A DNA stretch of 64,000 nt, taken from contig NW_006921533.1 in assembly GCF_000340215.1 (NCBI RefSeq), forward strand, positions 559,616 to 623,615, read 5' to 3'. Below the pieces are notes generated by a model. That model saw only the letters and a program-made list of their open reading frames with translations. It was not told the DNA's origin and made no database searches. Below are positions 11,293-22,479 of this stretch, piece by piece. Each line of letters opens with the position of its first letter. The stretch's first letter is position 1. The position numbers and the translations under genes were made by a program. Origin of the DNA: Pseudocercospora fijiensis CIRAD86 (lineage: Eukaryota; Ascomycota; Dothideomycetes; Mycosphaerellales; Mycosphaerellaceae).

Positions 11293-11538
11293 CTATGCAA
11301 CAATAAGGTTGAATTGCGTATAGACATTATTGCGTTCGTTATCCCCTATGCATAATAGGCCTAGATAGGGAGTGTTATAGCGATAGTCCTTTCCTTTACG
11401 AGAGCGACCCTTGCTATTGTGATAGTACTTCCGATCTAAGTTTTCGGGCTGACTCTCTCTGAAAATGTAGAATAGATTGCTATAAGAATTGTTTCTATAC
11501 AGGTATAAAGAGATATATTGAAAATGCGACAAATACAT
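11293..11538 (-). CDS. Small unrecognised ORF (81 aa)
   Basis: An ATG-started frame lies upstream of the zinc-finger-like frame on the same strand. It is hydrophilic and rich in Tyr, Asn and Arg, with a basic patch (NSKGRSRKGKDYRYN). No domain, signal peptide or membrane segment is visible. It could be an upstream exon of the 11004-11280 frame, but I found no convincing splice pair. It may simply be chance in a repeat region. Confidence 0.2.
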   Translation of the reverse strand: MYLSHFQYISLYLYRNNSYSNLFYIFRESQPENLDRKYYHNSKGRSRKGKDYRYNTPYLGLLCIGDNERNNVYTQFNLIVA

Positions 11539-11631
11539 ATTAGATTGGGTAACTATAGCTAGAAAGCATACTACGAATACAGTTGCTACCTGCAGCTTAA
11601 AATATGTATAGAGGCTTCCCCGTTAGCTTTC

Positions 11632-11833
11632 AATAGTAGCATAAAACCAAATTCGTAATAGAAGGTCTAGGAGCGGTTAGCGAGTGTAAACTGCTACAAA
11701 TGCATCTTAGGTCGAACGCCTATATGTTGAAGTTATAAAACGAGAAAATTCCGGAATTGCTTGTAAAGCGTTTGCCGGCTTCCCGTCCCTTTTGAGTAGT
11801 AGTATACAGCCAAATTCGTAACAGAAGGTTTGG
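11632..11833. repeat. Pair of ~33-bp direct repeats
   Basis: The segment at 11632-11664 (agtagcataaaaccaaattc then gtaatagaaggt) recurs as a variant at 11799-11833, about 167 bp apart. This could mark the remains of a duplication. No gene is seen in 11539-12020. Confidence 0.6.
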
Positions 11834-13206
11834 ATCTTTTCGAAGTCGGCATCTGCAATCGCATGCTTACTACGATATTGCAGATTAAGGCCTAATCTAG
11901 AGAGGTGATATCCGAGGTACTATACCTATAGAGCGCGGTACCGGGAGGGATAGACGGGTCGCTAATTCATGTCTTCGCCGAAGAGCGTTACATTATCTGC
12001 AGAGGGTACGAAGGGCCTTGCAGTATAACTACGTCGCTCGTACTGTCGAGAATGTTCCGTAGGTGTAGTAATTGTAGCGACACTATCGCCCCTAGCCCGG
12101 TCGTAATGCATCTTTTGCTTAGAGTAGTAAGCTTGTATAGATACAATTGATGCCCGAGCGGATGCCCGAGCGGCTGCGCCGAAGGATAGTTAAGCGGACT
12201 AATACCCGCCGATAGTAATACGATCGCGGCCGGGAGCGATATACAAGCTCGTTAGCATATCTAGTATATTACCAACTGTAGCAGATGTTCTGTAAGCAGT
12301 TCGAAAGGGTTTTACTATAGGCTTTCGTACTAGCCTCCGCGGCGCAGGTTATAGGACTCTAAAGATATAAGGGTTAGTTATAGACTACTCTAAGTTTTTT
12401 ATTAACGGAGGAACGTAGGTAGCTCTATAGAGAGAGGAAGTATACGGGCCGCTATTATTCTCGTTATGCGGCTAGAATAGGGATAACAGACTCACGTCGT
12501 AAAGCCAATCCTAGATAGCGCTATCCTATTTATACTTCTTTGTAGGAGGTATCTGCAATTCGCTATAAGTATCTACATCGCGTTTCCTACCTCGTGCCGT
12601 TATATAAGACCACTGCTATTATAAGCGTAGAATGTAAGGCTAGTTATCATTTCGAACCCTTATGCTAGCTTGTAGTCTGCCGCTAACTTGCTCGGCGTAT
12701 GTATTAGCGATACGTAGTCTCTAGAATAACGGGGGCGGCTAGAATTCTAGACTATTATTAGCAACTAGAGCAACTCCCGTAAGATAGATAGGATCCTCTC
12801 TCGTTGTTCTTACTATCCTATACTTTTAGAGTATTTTTATAGCGGATACAAAATTCGATAGCGAGAATTCGGCGGTATAGTTGCACTTCAAGAAGCTCGT
12901 AAGCTTACCGAGCTGTATATGCTTATCCTTATATCGCTCTAATATATCGGTGATCGCATATATAAGAGCTATAACGGGATTACGTTTTGTTATTAGAGAG
13001 GCTATATCGGAACTAAGATATAACTCTATATCGGGTCGAGTTAGGGAGACGGGTTCTACACCGTCTAGCGATCGCTTCGGCTACTAACCGCGAGCAGATA
13101 CTAGAGAGGGTCCGTTACGAGGACTGGAGGTGAATAGTAGGCGTCGAGAAAGTTCATCTCGCACCCTAGATATTAGGAGGTAAGCAGCTAACGTACTGCT
13201 ATAAGG

Positions 13207-13760
13207 AGTTAGCAAATCTCGACGAGCATTAAAGTCTTAACGAGCTGCTAAAGGTCGAGGAGGCTACAAATCTTAACGAGCATTAAAGTCTTAACGAGCA
13301 TCAAAGTATTAACGAGCTGCTAAACGTCGGGGAGGCTGCAAATCTTAAGCAGCTAGCAAATCTTAACGAGCATTAAAGTCTTAACGAGCATCGAAGTCTT
13401 AACGAGCTCCTAAACGTCGGGGAGGCTACAAATCTTAAGCAGCTAGCAAATCTTGACGAGCATTAAAGTCTTAACTAGCATCAAAGTCTTAACGAGCTCC
13501 TAAACGTCGGGGAGGCTGCAAATCTTAAGCAGCTGGCAAATCTTAACGAGTATCAAAGTCTTAACTAGTATCAAAGTCTTAACGAGCTCCTAAACGTCGG
13601 GGAGGCTACAAATCTTAAGCAGCTAGCAAATCTTAACGAGCATCAAAGTCTTAAGGAGCTAACAAGTCTTAAGGAGCTAATAAGTCTTAATAAGCTAACA
13701 AGTCTTAAGGAGCAGTAGAGTCTTAATAAGCTAACAAGTCTTAAGGAGCAGCAGAGTCTT
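13207..13760. repeat. 18-bp tandem array in repeat copy B, with higher-order blocks
   Basis: About 30 units of gagcattaaagtcttaac and variants. Here the units are arranged in a higher-order block of roughly 120 bp that recurs four times (gctcctaaacgtcgggga, then ggctgcaaatcttaagcagc, and so on, from about 13314 to 13625). Copy A lacks this regular arrangement, so the block spread after duplication. Confidence 0.8.
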
Positions 13761-13804
13761 AGGAGTGCTCTAACTCTTAGTAGCGCTTCGACTGCTAGAG
13801 AGGA

Positions 13805-13925
13805 AGCTACTCTTTTCTCGACGGCCTTAGCGCCTGCTCTTTTCTCGACGGCCTTAACGCCTGCTCTTTTCTCGATAGCCTTAACGCCTGCTCTTTTCTC
13901 GACGGCCTCGGTGCCTACTCTTCCT
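13805..13925. repeat. 27-bp tandem repeat in copy B (about 4 units)
   Basis: Four consecutive units contain cttttctcgacggccttaa plus cgcctgct, with single-base differences. They are the counterpart of 1625-1725. Confidence 0.85.
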
Positions 13926-14242
13926 CTTTATCGGTATCGGGGCCGTGCCATTCTAGGTATTCTTCTGCTACCGCAGCACCAACATTCTTATAAATGGGTG
14001 CGCTAAAGTTTGTACTATGTAACTAAGTAGGCTAGGAAGGTTCTAACTCTTAAGCTCGTTGCTTTAGTTCGGTGGATAGAGGTAGTGTATTACCCTATAC
14101 GTCGATAGCAGGGCTAGTCTTCCGTATATTAGTAAGCGGGTATACTAGTTCCCTAAGTGCTACTAACCTTCTTTGCGCTAGTACGTGTGCTTCCCGTCTG
14201 TAACGTGCGTAACTTCGCAGTAGCTTTAGAAAGTGACTGCTT

Positions 14243-14744
14243 TAGAGCCTCAATGTAACGTATAGTATCCTTAAACTAACCGGCCTTGTTCTAGTCATTT
14301 CTGTAGTTTGTAGCCTCGCGCTAGTTGCGTTCTAGAATTGGAACATTAAGGCTAAATAACTGTTGCTCGATGTTGTCTACTTGTTGCTTTAGGCGGTCGG
14401 CCTTTGCCCTCTAGCGCTCCTTTGTCCGTCGATTGTGTGTAGCTTAGTCTCCTGCCATTACGAGCAGCCGTTAGGGGTTATGCGTAGGGTAGTATTGAAG
14501 ATCTGTATACAGATGGTGCCTCCCTAAGGTGTGTCTGCATACTAGCAACTCGCGCTAATTAGCTGAACCACTTTTGCCCTAGGCCCGCCCCCTCACTTCG
14601 AGTTGCTAGCAACTCCCCTAATAAATTTAATTGAAATGTGCTTCAAATTCAAAAGGGCTTTAGGAATTTAGTAATTTCAACTAAGGTCGCTAGCGACAAC
14701 TAAATAAAGCTAAAGTTAATATATAGTATAGCTATTACGCTAGG
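14243..14744. other. Unmutated spacer with a 16-bp perfect palindrome
   Basis: Unlike its flanks this 500-bp stretch has ordinary CA/TG content. It holds a perfect palindrome gagttgctagcaactc at 14600-14615, and a partial copy (ctagcaactcgcg) about 60 bp upstream. I see no gene. It may be host DNA between two elements or the untranslated edge of an element. Confidence 0.5.
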
Positions 14745-15839
14745 TTCGGGGTATATCTACTTACTCTTATTCTTATTATCTATTACTACTATATCTACCG
14801 CTACTATATCTACTACCGCTACCGCTACTAAAGGTCCTACTATTAAATACTCGTTACTATTCTTTTAATAGAAATTAGTAGTCTCTAATAAAAATAGACG
14901 CTCTCTTATAACTAAGTTATAATATATTAATTAGCGACTACTATAGTATATACTATTAGAGGCCTAACGGCTACGGCGTATATATATTAGCAGCGACTAT
15001 TAAGCAACGAAGACCGCTCGGTATAATAGGTATATATAGAAGTTGCTAATAGTAAAGTAGTATAGTATCTAAATGTTAGGACTAAAAAGGTTATACGTAA
15101 TTAGTATATAACCGGGCTCGAGTAAAGCTAGGGTCTCGATGCCTTAGGCAGGGCTTAGCGCTTAGTAGTAGGCTAACTTGCCTACCTTCCTCCCTCTCCT
15201 TTTAGCTCCTTATTAAATACTACCTATACCTACTACTACCCTATCTACCTACTAACATACCCTTCTTATATAGTATTCGATCTACCTTTTAAGGGTAGTA
15301 GCTAGATAGTCCTTATTTCAAGCTTTTAGCGGTATAGCTACGAAAACTATCGATTTAACTATATTACGCCTAAAGGATAGGACCTATACGTACTATTCTA
15401 TTAAAACAACTATACTAATTATTAAGCAAGGCCTTCTATACGGCCTATTATACTAAGTTAATCGCACTAAGCCGATATCTACTAATTCCGCTATATTCGT
15501 ATCTTAGAGGCTAATAATACATTATTAGTATCGCCCCTTATAATAGCTAGTTTATTACGAAACAATAACCGCGGAGCCGCTAGTAGCGCTCGCCGCTAGC
15601 AATAATAACTCTAGCGGCATAGTGCCTACTAAAGTGCCTACTAAAGAGCCTACCGGAGAGCCTACTAAAGGAGAACCTACAATTCTAGGTAACGACCTAG
15701 AATTGCCTATTAACGACATTCTTAATAACATTGTTAATCGTCGATATAGCTAACTAGCCTTTAGTCCTTAGCTAGTAGCGAGACTTTAAGAAGCTACCTA
15801 AAATAGGCTCGCTACTCTACGTTAAGAATAATAGCTAAA

Positions 15840-16860
15840 GGACAACCTCCTCGAACTTCGCCGCCTTTAGGAAGCTCTAATAACTAAACTAATAGTAGGG
15901 CCTTCCTTACTAACTATTTAAAAGAAGAATACTAAACTTAAGGATTATACTATATTCGATAGCTCTAGTCGAAAACAATATAACGACTATATTCGTAACT
16001 GCGAGCTTAACTAGCGTAATATACCGAGAGCGCTACTAGATAACTATTCCTTAGTTGTCTATACTATATAGTATATTAATAGAGACCTAAAACGCACCTA
16101 GGACGACTATTTTAATTCCCTCGATAATTAGACCGCTATTTAGTAGCAAACCTATAAAACTATTATACTAGACACCCTTAGAAACCCTATACTAAGGCAA
16201 CAACATACTTAGGACCTATATCTTCGAGCTAAGCAAAAGACTAATTAATCGGCTCGCTTATTTAAGGCCTATTTAAAGACCCTCGAGGATAACCTTCCGG
16301 CTAAGACTAATTCTATATAGATCTCGGAGATACGCCTAAAGCTTAGATAGGAGCTTATCCTCGAATTGGACCGTCGCCGTATATTCGAGCAAGCTAATCT
16401 AACGCGCATTTAATTCATAGTCGAAGTGGAAACAGCCGAACGGGCTGTTTAGCTCTAACAACGACTAGAATCGAGGATCCGACTAGCTAGTACTAACCGT
16501 AGCAACCGTAGCTACGGAGGAAACTAAGGTTCCTACTAGGACAATAATACTAATAGTAGGAATAGTAATAACGACCGTAGAAGAGGCTATAGCCGGCGGC
16601 TATATAGAGGAGGCCGCGATAGGGGCTATAGAAGGGGCTTATATCCCTATAATACTAACCGCTCTACTAATAATAATAATAGCTACGGTAGTCTACTAAC
16701 CGGATTGAAGTGCTTCAATTGTAATAGTACTAGCTATCTACTAGGCTAATGCGACAAACCTAAGGACTAGGCCCGAATTAACCGTGCTTCCGCTAAATAC
16801 CGAAAGTACCTCTTAGCGGCTAACGCTACCCCTATAGGCTAACCTTCGAAAAAAGAGTAA
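15840..16860 (+). pseudogene. Gag-like region with mutated zinc knuckle
   Basis: The frame reads through a capsid-like stretch, then an Asn/Arg/Gly-rich segment (about 16490-16680), then a zinc knuckle at 16711-16752. The knuckle reads C-F-N-C, four residues, Tyr, four residues (the last a stop), Cys. This keeps the exact C-x2-C-x4-H-x4-C spacing, with His changed to Tyr. Gag binds and packages the element's RNA. The product is certainly dead. Confidence 0.75.
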
Positions 16861-16899
16861 GCGCCGCACTAACTATTAGCCTTGTGCGGCGTAAGACTA

Positions 16900-18900
16900 T
16901 CGATATTGTGCTAGCTATTACACGTACCTATCTCGTATCGGACTCGCATAGCACTAATTATAAAACTAAGGTTATGCTAGACCTAGGAAATTTAGTTAGT
17001 GCCCTTATTAGCTATTACCTAGCTAAGTAATTAGACCTTCGACAACTGCCTAGGACTAACCTGCTAACCCTTGCTTGGTTTAATAACGCTCGGCACTTAA
17101 CCTATAGGGCCTACTATATTCCTATAGTTCTAAAGGACGACCTCGGAAATAAACGTCTACTAGACTTTACTGCCTACGTAGTAGATATAGATAACCTATA
17201 TAGGGGAGCTACTATTATTATTAGCAACCCTATTCTTAAGCACTATGCTATCGCTATAGACTTAGGCAGTTAATAATAGCGAGTTAGAATCGCTAGGAAA
17301 GAGGATATTAAGTATATCGACGTTAGCGAGTGCCCTAACGATATTAGGGTCCTATTTATTAGCAACCTAATACTAGCCTCCGCCTTAGCCGACCTAATAG
17401 TCGACCTATTAGGCGATAACGATAAGCCTGTGCCTCCTAATAGTATAGACCCTAATTAGCTTGCTCGAATACTATAGCCTATTCGAGAGACCTATATTAA
17501 TATATTTAAATACTACCTAGTATCGACATTGCCTATATTTAAAGAGACTAATTATAAGATTAATATTATAGAGGGCAAAGAGGTCCCCTTTAGGCCCCTC
17601 TATAACCTTAGTAAGCGTAAGCTTGCTATATTACGTAAGTACCTAGAGGAAAACCTAGCTAATAGTCGGATACGGTATAGTAATAGCCCTACTAGTGCCC
17701 CTATCCTGTTCGTACTAAAGAAGGATAGTAGCCTACGCCTATATATCGATTATCGTAGGCTTAATACTGTTACTATTAAGGACCGCTGCCTACTTCCGCT
17801 TATTAATAAGACCCTCGACCGCCTTTCTAGTACCTACTACTATACTATACTAGACATTAAGGATACGTACTATCGTATCCGCATCCGTAAGAGTAATAAA
17901 TAGAAGACAGCCTTTCGCACTCGTTATAGCTATTTTAAGTACTTAGTTATACTATTTAGGCTAGCTAATACCTCTGCTATATTCTAGTCCTATATTAATC
18001 GGGCCCTATTAGGCCTATTAGACTACCTCTATATAGTTTACCTAGACGATATCCTAGTTTATACACATTTACCTAACATTGTAGAGTACTAGGCTACTAT
18101 ACGTAAGGTCCTCGACCGCCTATAAGCCTATAGCTTATACTACAAGCCTTCTAAATGCACCTTTGCTGCTAAGGAGGTAGCCTTCCTTAGCTTCCTCGTA
18201 TCGACTAAGGGTGTTAAGGCTAATCCTAACCGGATTAAGACTATTACTAAGTAGCTAACACCTACTAGTATTAAGGAGCTTTAATTGTTCCTCGGCTTCG
18301 CTAATTTCTATCGTCGCTTTATTAAGAGCTATTTATAGCATGTAATGCCCCTAACTAAGCTTACTAAAACTAAGACTAACCTAACTAGAGAGTTCAAATA
18401 GACTAATAGAGCATAAGCCGCTTTTAACGGTTTAAAGCAATGCTTTACTAAAGTCCCCCTACTATACTATTTCGTACTAAGCAAACTAATCCGTATTAAG
18501 ACTAACGCTTTATAGTTTGCTATTTTAGCTATTATGTCTTAGCAGTCGGACAAAGACTACTATTAGCACCCGATTGCCTTTTTCTTATAAAAAATAATCG
18601 ATATAGAGCGTCGCTACGAGACCTACGAGTAAGAGCTCTTAGCAATCGTAGAAGCCTTTAAGTACTAGCGCTACTATCTTAATAGTGCATAGCATACTAT
18701 TTAGGTCTATATAGACTATAACAACCTACGTAGCATTACTAAGGTTATAAGGGTTATAGGTCGATAGGCTAGATAGGCCGTCTACCTCGCTAGGTTCGAT
18801 TTTAATATATTATATCGGCTAGGCGTAAGTAACCCTACTAATAGCCTATCGAGGCGACCTAATTACGATAGCGAGACTTAGTACATTAATTCATTGTTTC
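16900..18900 (+). pseudogene. Pol: protease, reverse transcriptase and RNase H, RIP-inactivated
   Basis: The longest open piece is 17529-17903 (124 residues), which contains SPTSAPILFVLKKDSSLRLY and IDYRRLNTVTIKDR, classic Gypsy RT motifs. The catalytic YLDD box is intact at 18039-18050. Downstream segments such as LFLGFANFYRRFIKSY and ELLAIVEAFKY mark the RT thumb/connection and RNase H. From 17904 to 18900 I counted about 19 in-frame stops, all TAG or TAA and none TGA, at places where Trp or Gln is usual. It cannot make a working enzyme. Confidence 0.88.
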
Positions 18901-18999
18901 TAACCCTATAGTATAAGATTGCTATAGCCCGTATTATTAATAAGCAAGCGTAGGATAAGCGGACTTCCGGACCCTGCGGCAGCAATAAATACTATAGCA

Positions 19000-21900
19000 G
19001 AGTTGTCGTTCTTCTAGTATACGTTACGCTTGCGCTTTCGCGCGGTCTCTAGCGTCTCTAAGGGCTTATTAGTAGGAGGGACGGCCGGTATACGCTTAGT
19101 ATCCTTACGTAGAACGTGCAAGTCTATTTCCTTAGCGATGCTATTATATAGGCCTATAACCTTAGCTATATACTTAGTAGTCTCGTATATAGTATCTAGC
19201 GTAGCGTTTAGTATACTATATTATCTTTTCTATAAGCTCTCTAATATCGATCGAGCTATCTTCGTAGCAAGCGTCTAGATCGGAGGTATACTCGCTTAGA
19301 TATTAGTCTATTACCTCTTATAGGCTACTAATCTCGGCTTCGGTAGTATAGCCGATACTACTCCTAAGAACTAATAGCGAATCGGCTAGAACTAAGGCCG
19401 CGGTTAGGATTGTATTAGTAGTGTTATATAGGAAATTATCGGCGAGAAGTACTATATTCTACTTGCCCGTTTATAGTGCGACCTAGGCTACTATATAGTT
19501 TTATATAGCCGATACTAGTATTATATCTCTAGTAGCCTTTATTTGTATTATAAGATCGTTATAGTTCTTTATATAGTTAGAGAGTATCGCCTAGTTAACT
19601 ATAAGTTAGAGGCGACCTATAGCGCTACTTAGGGTAAAAGGCGGTAGGGTTAGTAGAGGTAGTAACTTTAGATTAACGCGCTTAAGGCAGCCCGCTATAG
19701 TAGCGACTAGCTTATCGTTAGACTCTAGCGGCAGTTACGGTATATCGTAATCGTTACTAGTAGTACGCGTATCGGATATACGTAGTTAAGCGCGTAGTAG
19801 CTTCTTAGGCTATTTATTAATATAGTTACTTTACAGCCCGCTATTTTAGCTACGCAGTAGTACGGCCTAAGGTAGAATCTTACCGAAAGTAACAGCGTTA
19901 GTAGTGTCGTTCTCTTCTAGCTTAGAGGAATTATCTAGGACTAGGAAAAAAGATACTAAATTCTAAGTCTCGTCGACGTTATACTAATAAGCGCTCTTAT
20001 TCTAATCTACGAGCGAATTAGTAATATTACCGCTTATTATATTAGGTACGAAGCCGTTAGGGACTAGTCTCTTATCTATTATCTTCTTAGGCTAATTCTT
20101 TATAATTTCTACTAATACCGTAAAGCCTACTAGTAGGTTGCTTATAATCTTATCTATATAGGCCTTAAATAGGGCGCTAATATAGTCCTTATCTCTAAAG
20201 TACGGCTAGACGATCGCGTCCTAACCGACGGCAATCTTCTTATTAAGACTAAGTATAGGGATTTTCTTAGCTTTAGCCTTAGCGTAGCTTATATAGTTAC
20301 GATATCCTACTAGTACCTATAGGTAGCTATACGATTTATAGGTAACTATAACGTCCGATATCTTAGCTAGCTCGATAAGATCGGCGGTATAACCTTCTCT
20401 TTATAGGGAATAGACGCCGTAGACGTATATATAGCGCTAGTAGTAATCCTCGGTGTCCTAGGTAACTTCGGCCGGTTCGCCGAGCTAGCGGCGTTATAGT
20501 AATAGGAGCCCTTAAGCGTTAAATATCGTCGACTAGTAACGCTAAAGCTACTCGTTACTTATTAGACCGGCGACTTTTATATATAATATATATTAATATA
20601 TAAACGTATTAGTTACTTATTTATACGTTTTCTAGTAGGAAATAGAGAGTAGTTAGTTAGCCTATAATAGGGTCGAATAGGAACTAGTAGGCTAGGGCGT
20701 TAGTAAGATTAGCCTTACTGCCTTTATCCTAAGGAATTCTCGTGCTTACCTCGTAGTTAGCGTATCGCTAGCGATAGATAATATCTAAGCTATTATCGGC
20801 GTAAGTATATAGAGCTAGTTATCTATTGCCTATAATTGCGATAATATTAGTAAAGGGAAGCGTTTCTCTTATTATCGAGTAGTTTGCTAAGGTATTTAGT
20901 ATATAGTGCGCTACGCTACTACCCTTTAAGTTAAACTTAAGTGCTAGATTACTAATATATATGCCCTGTCTATTAGGCGTCTAAAGCTTCGATCCTATAG
21001 AGTAGACGATATATATACCGAATTTAACGTTACTAAAGTATTTAATGCGAGCGTATAACTACTTATAAGTTATCGGCTTCCGGAATAATAATAAAGAGGA
21101 ACCTAATGCCTATACTCTCCGCCTTCGCGAAGATATTACGTAGCTAGCGGTTATTAAAGCCGCGATTCTATATAATAAGGATCTCTAGTAGGATTTCCTT
21201 AGAATCCTACGTAGGCTTTATACGTTAGCCTATATTAATGCCGTATAACTTTATAGACTATTCTACTTCGTTAATTAACTTTTTAGGAGCAAGTATATCG
21301 CCGGTTAGGTTCCTAAGTAGCGTATTGCCTCGATTGCCCTTATAGTTAATTATTAGATCCGACTACTTATTAATCTTCTAAGTCTAGTAAACTTAACGCT
21401 CTATAAGTTCTAGGAGCCCTTCTATAGCGTAATAGGTTTCGAATTCGAACTAGAACTATAGCTTACGCGAGGAGTATCTAGGACACGGCCGGATACTATA
21501 ATTATACTAGTACCTACTAAGAAGCTAAATAGCGTTACGAAGTTAACTAAGGATTACTAGTAGGATCGGCAAGACGGAAGAGTCGTAGACTATTCTCTTT
21601 AGTACTAAGAGTTCCGGTAATAGATATAGTATTAGGATTTAGAAATCTAGCTACAAATTTAAGTATAAAGTATAGGCAATCCTTAGTTCGCGCGTATAAT
21701 TTAGTAGACGGCTAAGCCGATTACGCGATATCGAAGGGCATTCTACTACGCGAAGAAATAATAGCTAGTAGGAGGCTAATCGTTAATATCTTTTAGTACG
21801 TAGTATAAGCACCCGCACTAAAACGCTACTAGTAATAGGAAGATACCTCTAAACTTGCTATCTAACGTTAAGAAATCGAGGAGATAGCCGTCGGAATTAA

Positions 21901-22080
21901 GGGCTCTACGTATATATAATTAAATAAGGTTATACTTAGCTTAAGAATTAGTATAGTCGGGTAGGTCGTACTCGTTTACTAGATACTCTTACTTTTCGAT
22001 ATTGTCTAGCGCGCGAAAGATAGAGTAGTCTAATTTAAGGCTACCGTCTAGAATACGAAAGGAGATAATATCCTTATCGT
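19000..22080 (-). pseudogene. Unidentified degenerate coding sequence, minus strand
   Basis: Read on the minus strand, long stretches translate with only TAG/TAA interruptions. Examples are about 19,240-18,970 (over 80 codons with one TAG) and parts of 20,460-19,500 and 21,480-21,000. Short pieces include YQYNVDET, NSIAKEIDLHVLRKDTKR and NRGNTLLRNLTGDILAPKK. I cannot assign it to a family: the RT, integrase, transposase and helicase signatures I looked for are not evident. The plus frame 19030-19278 is its shadow. It ends against the Gypsy RNase H and begins near the inverted repeat at 22,1xx. It might be the main gene of an uncharacterised element. Confidence 0.4.
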
Positions 22081-22095
22081 ACTTACGCTCCTAAA

Positions 22096-22471
22096 GATAG
22101 ACCCCGTAGTAGTTCGGGTTAGGTTGGTTTAGTTTGCTAAGCCGAAATTCTAGTTTAGTTTAGTTTAGTTTGCTAAGAAACCGGTGTACGGACTGGTTTG
22201 CCGGCCACGTGCTAGCTATAGACAAAAACCTATCCTAAAACACGTCTAAACAGCCTAAAACATAGATGCAATCGTGTAGCGTATATAATATAGGGCCCCC
22301 GGGCCCGATCCGAGGTCGTCGTATACCGTTATATATCGTCGCAGTTTCCTTAGAAACTAGCTTAGACTAGCGGGGTAAAAAACCAAACCGGAACCAAACC
22401 GGAGGGGTACCGCTAAGAAACTAAACTATATATGTTCTATAGTTCGCAAACCGAACTACTACGGGGTCTAC
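22096..22471. repeat. Inverted repeat pair flanking ~330 bp
   Basis: The 20-mer ccgaactactacggggtcta at about 22,451-22,470 occurs in reverse complement near 22,097-22,117, and weaker similarity extends outward. The enclosed DNA has a TAGTT(T) array with gctaag (22,151-22,177), an accaaaccgg duplication (22,382-22,403) and a gggccc-cc-gggccc palindrome (22,293-22,306). It could be the two ends of a small element or of the flanking minus-strand unit. No target-site duplication was identified. Confidence 0.6.
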
Positions 22472-22479
22472 CTAAAGAG

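Larger units (their letters stand above)
12021..14242 (-). repeat. Dispersed 2 kb repeat, copy B, RIP-degraded
   Basis: This is the second copy of the repeat at 85-2045, with the same order of blocks. The conserved 68-codon shadow frame at 12881-13087 corresponds to 891-1097 in copy A. The copy is about 260 bp longer, chiefly from the larger 18-bp array. Similarity stops after agtgactgctttagag. Copy B is followed, after an unmutated 500-bp spacer, by the Gypsy element. Confidence 0.75.
14745..18960 (+). mobile_element. Ty3/Gypsy LTR retrotransposon remnant
   Basis: In order on the plus strand: a leader or LTR-like block (14745-15062, also at 2430-2700), a gag-like region (about 15840-16860) with an Arg/Gly-rich stretch and a zinc knuckle, then protease, reverse transcriptase and RNase H (about 16900-18900). 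RT before any integrase, and the RT sequence type, indicate Ty3/Gypsy. No integrase or chromodomain follows; at about 19,000 the sequence changes to a minus-strand frame, so the 3' part is missing or replaced. All frames carry many TAG/TAA stops. Confidence 0.85.

Noticed and set aside
17904..18900. Reassigned TAG/TAA codons (alternative genetic code) in the Gypsy pol
   Set aside because: Host genes in the same window use TAG and TAA as stops, and CpA to TpA mutation explains the pattern fully.
19030..19278. 82-codon plus-strand frame with hydrophobic stretch, possible membrane protein
   Set aside because: It is the complement of a longer minus-strand frame and its start is only a chance ATG in mutated DNA.
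22151..22177. Telomere-like TTTAG repeat
   Set aside because: It is a few units of TAGTT(T), not the fungal TTAGGG, and is internal among repeats.
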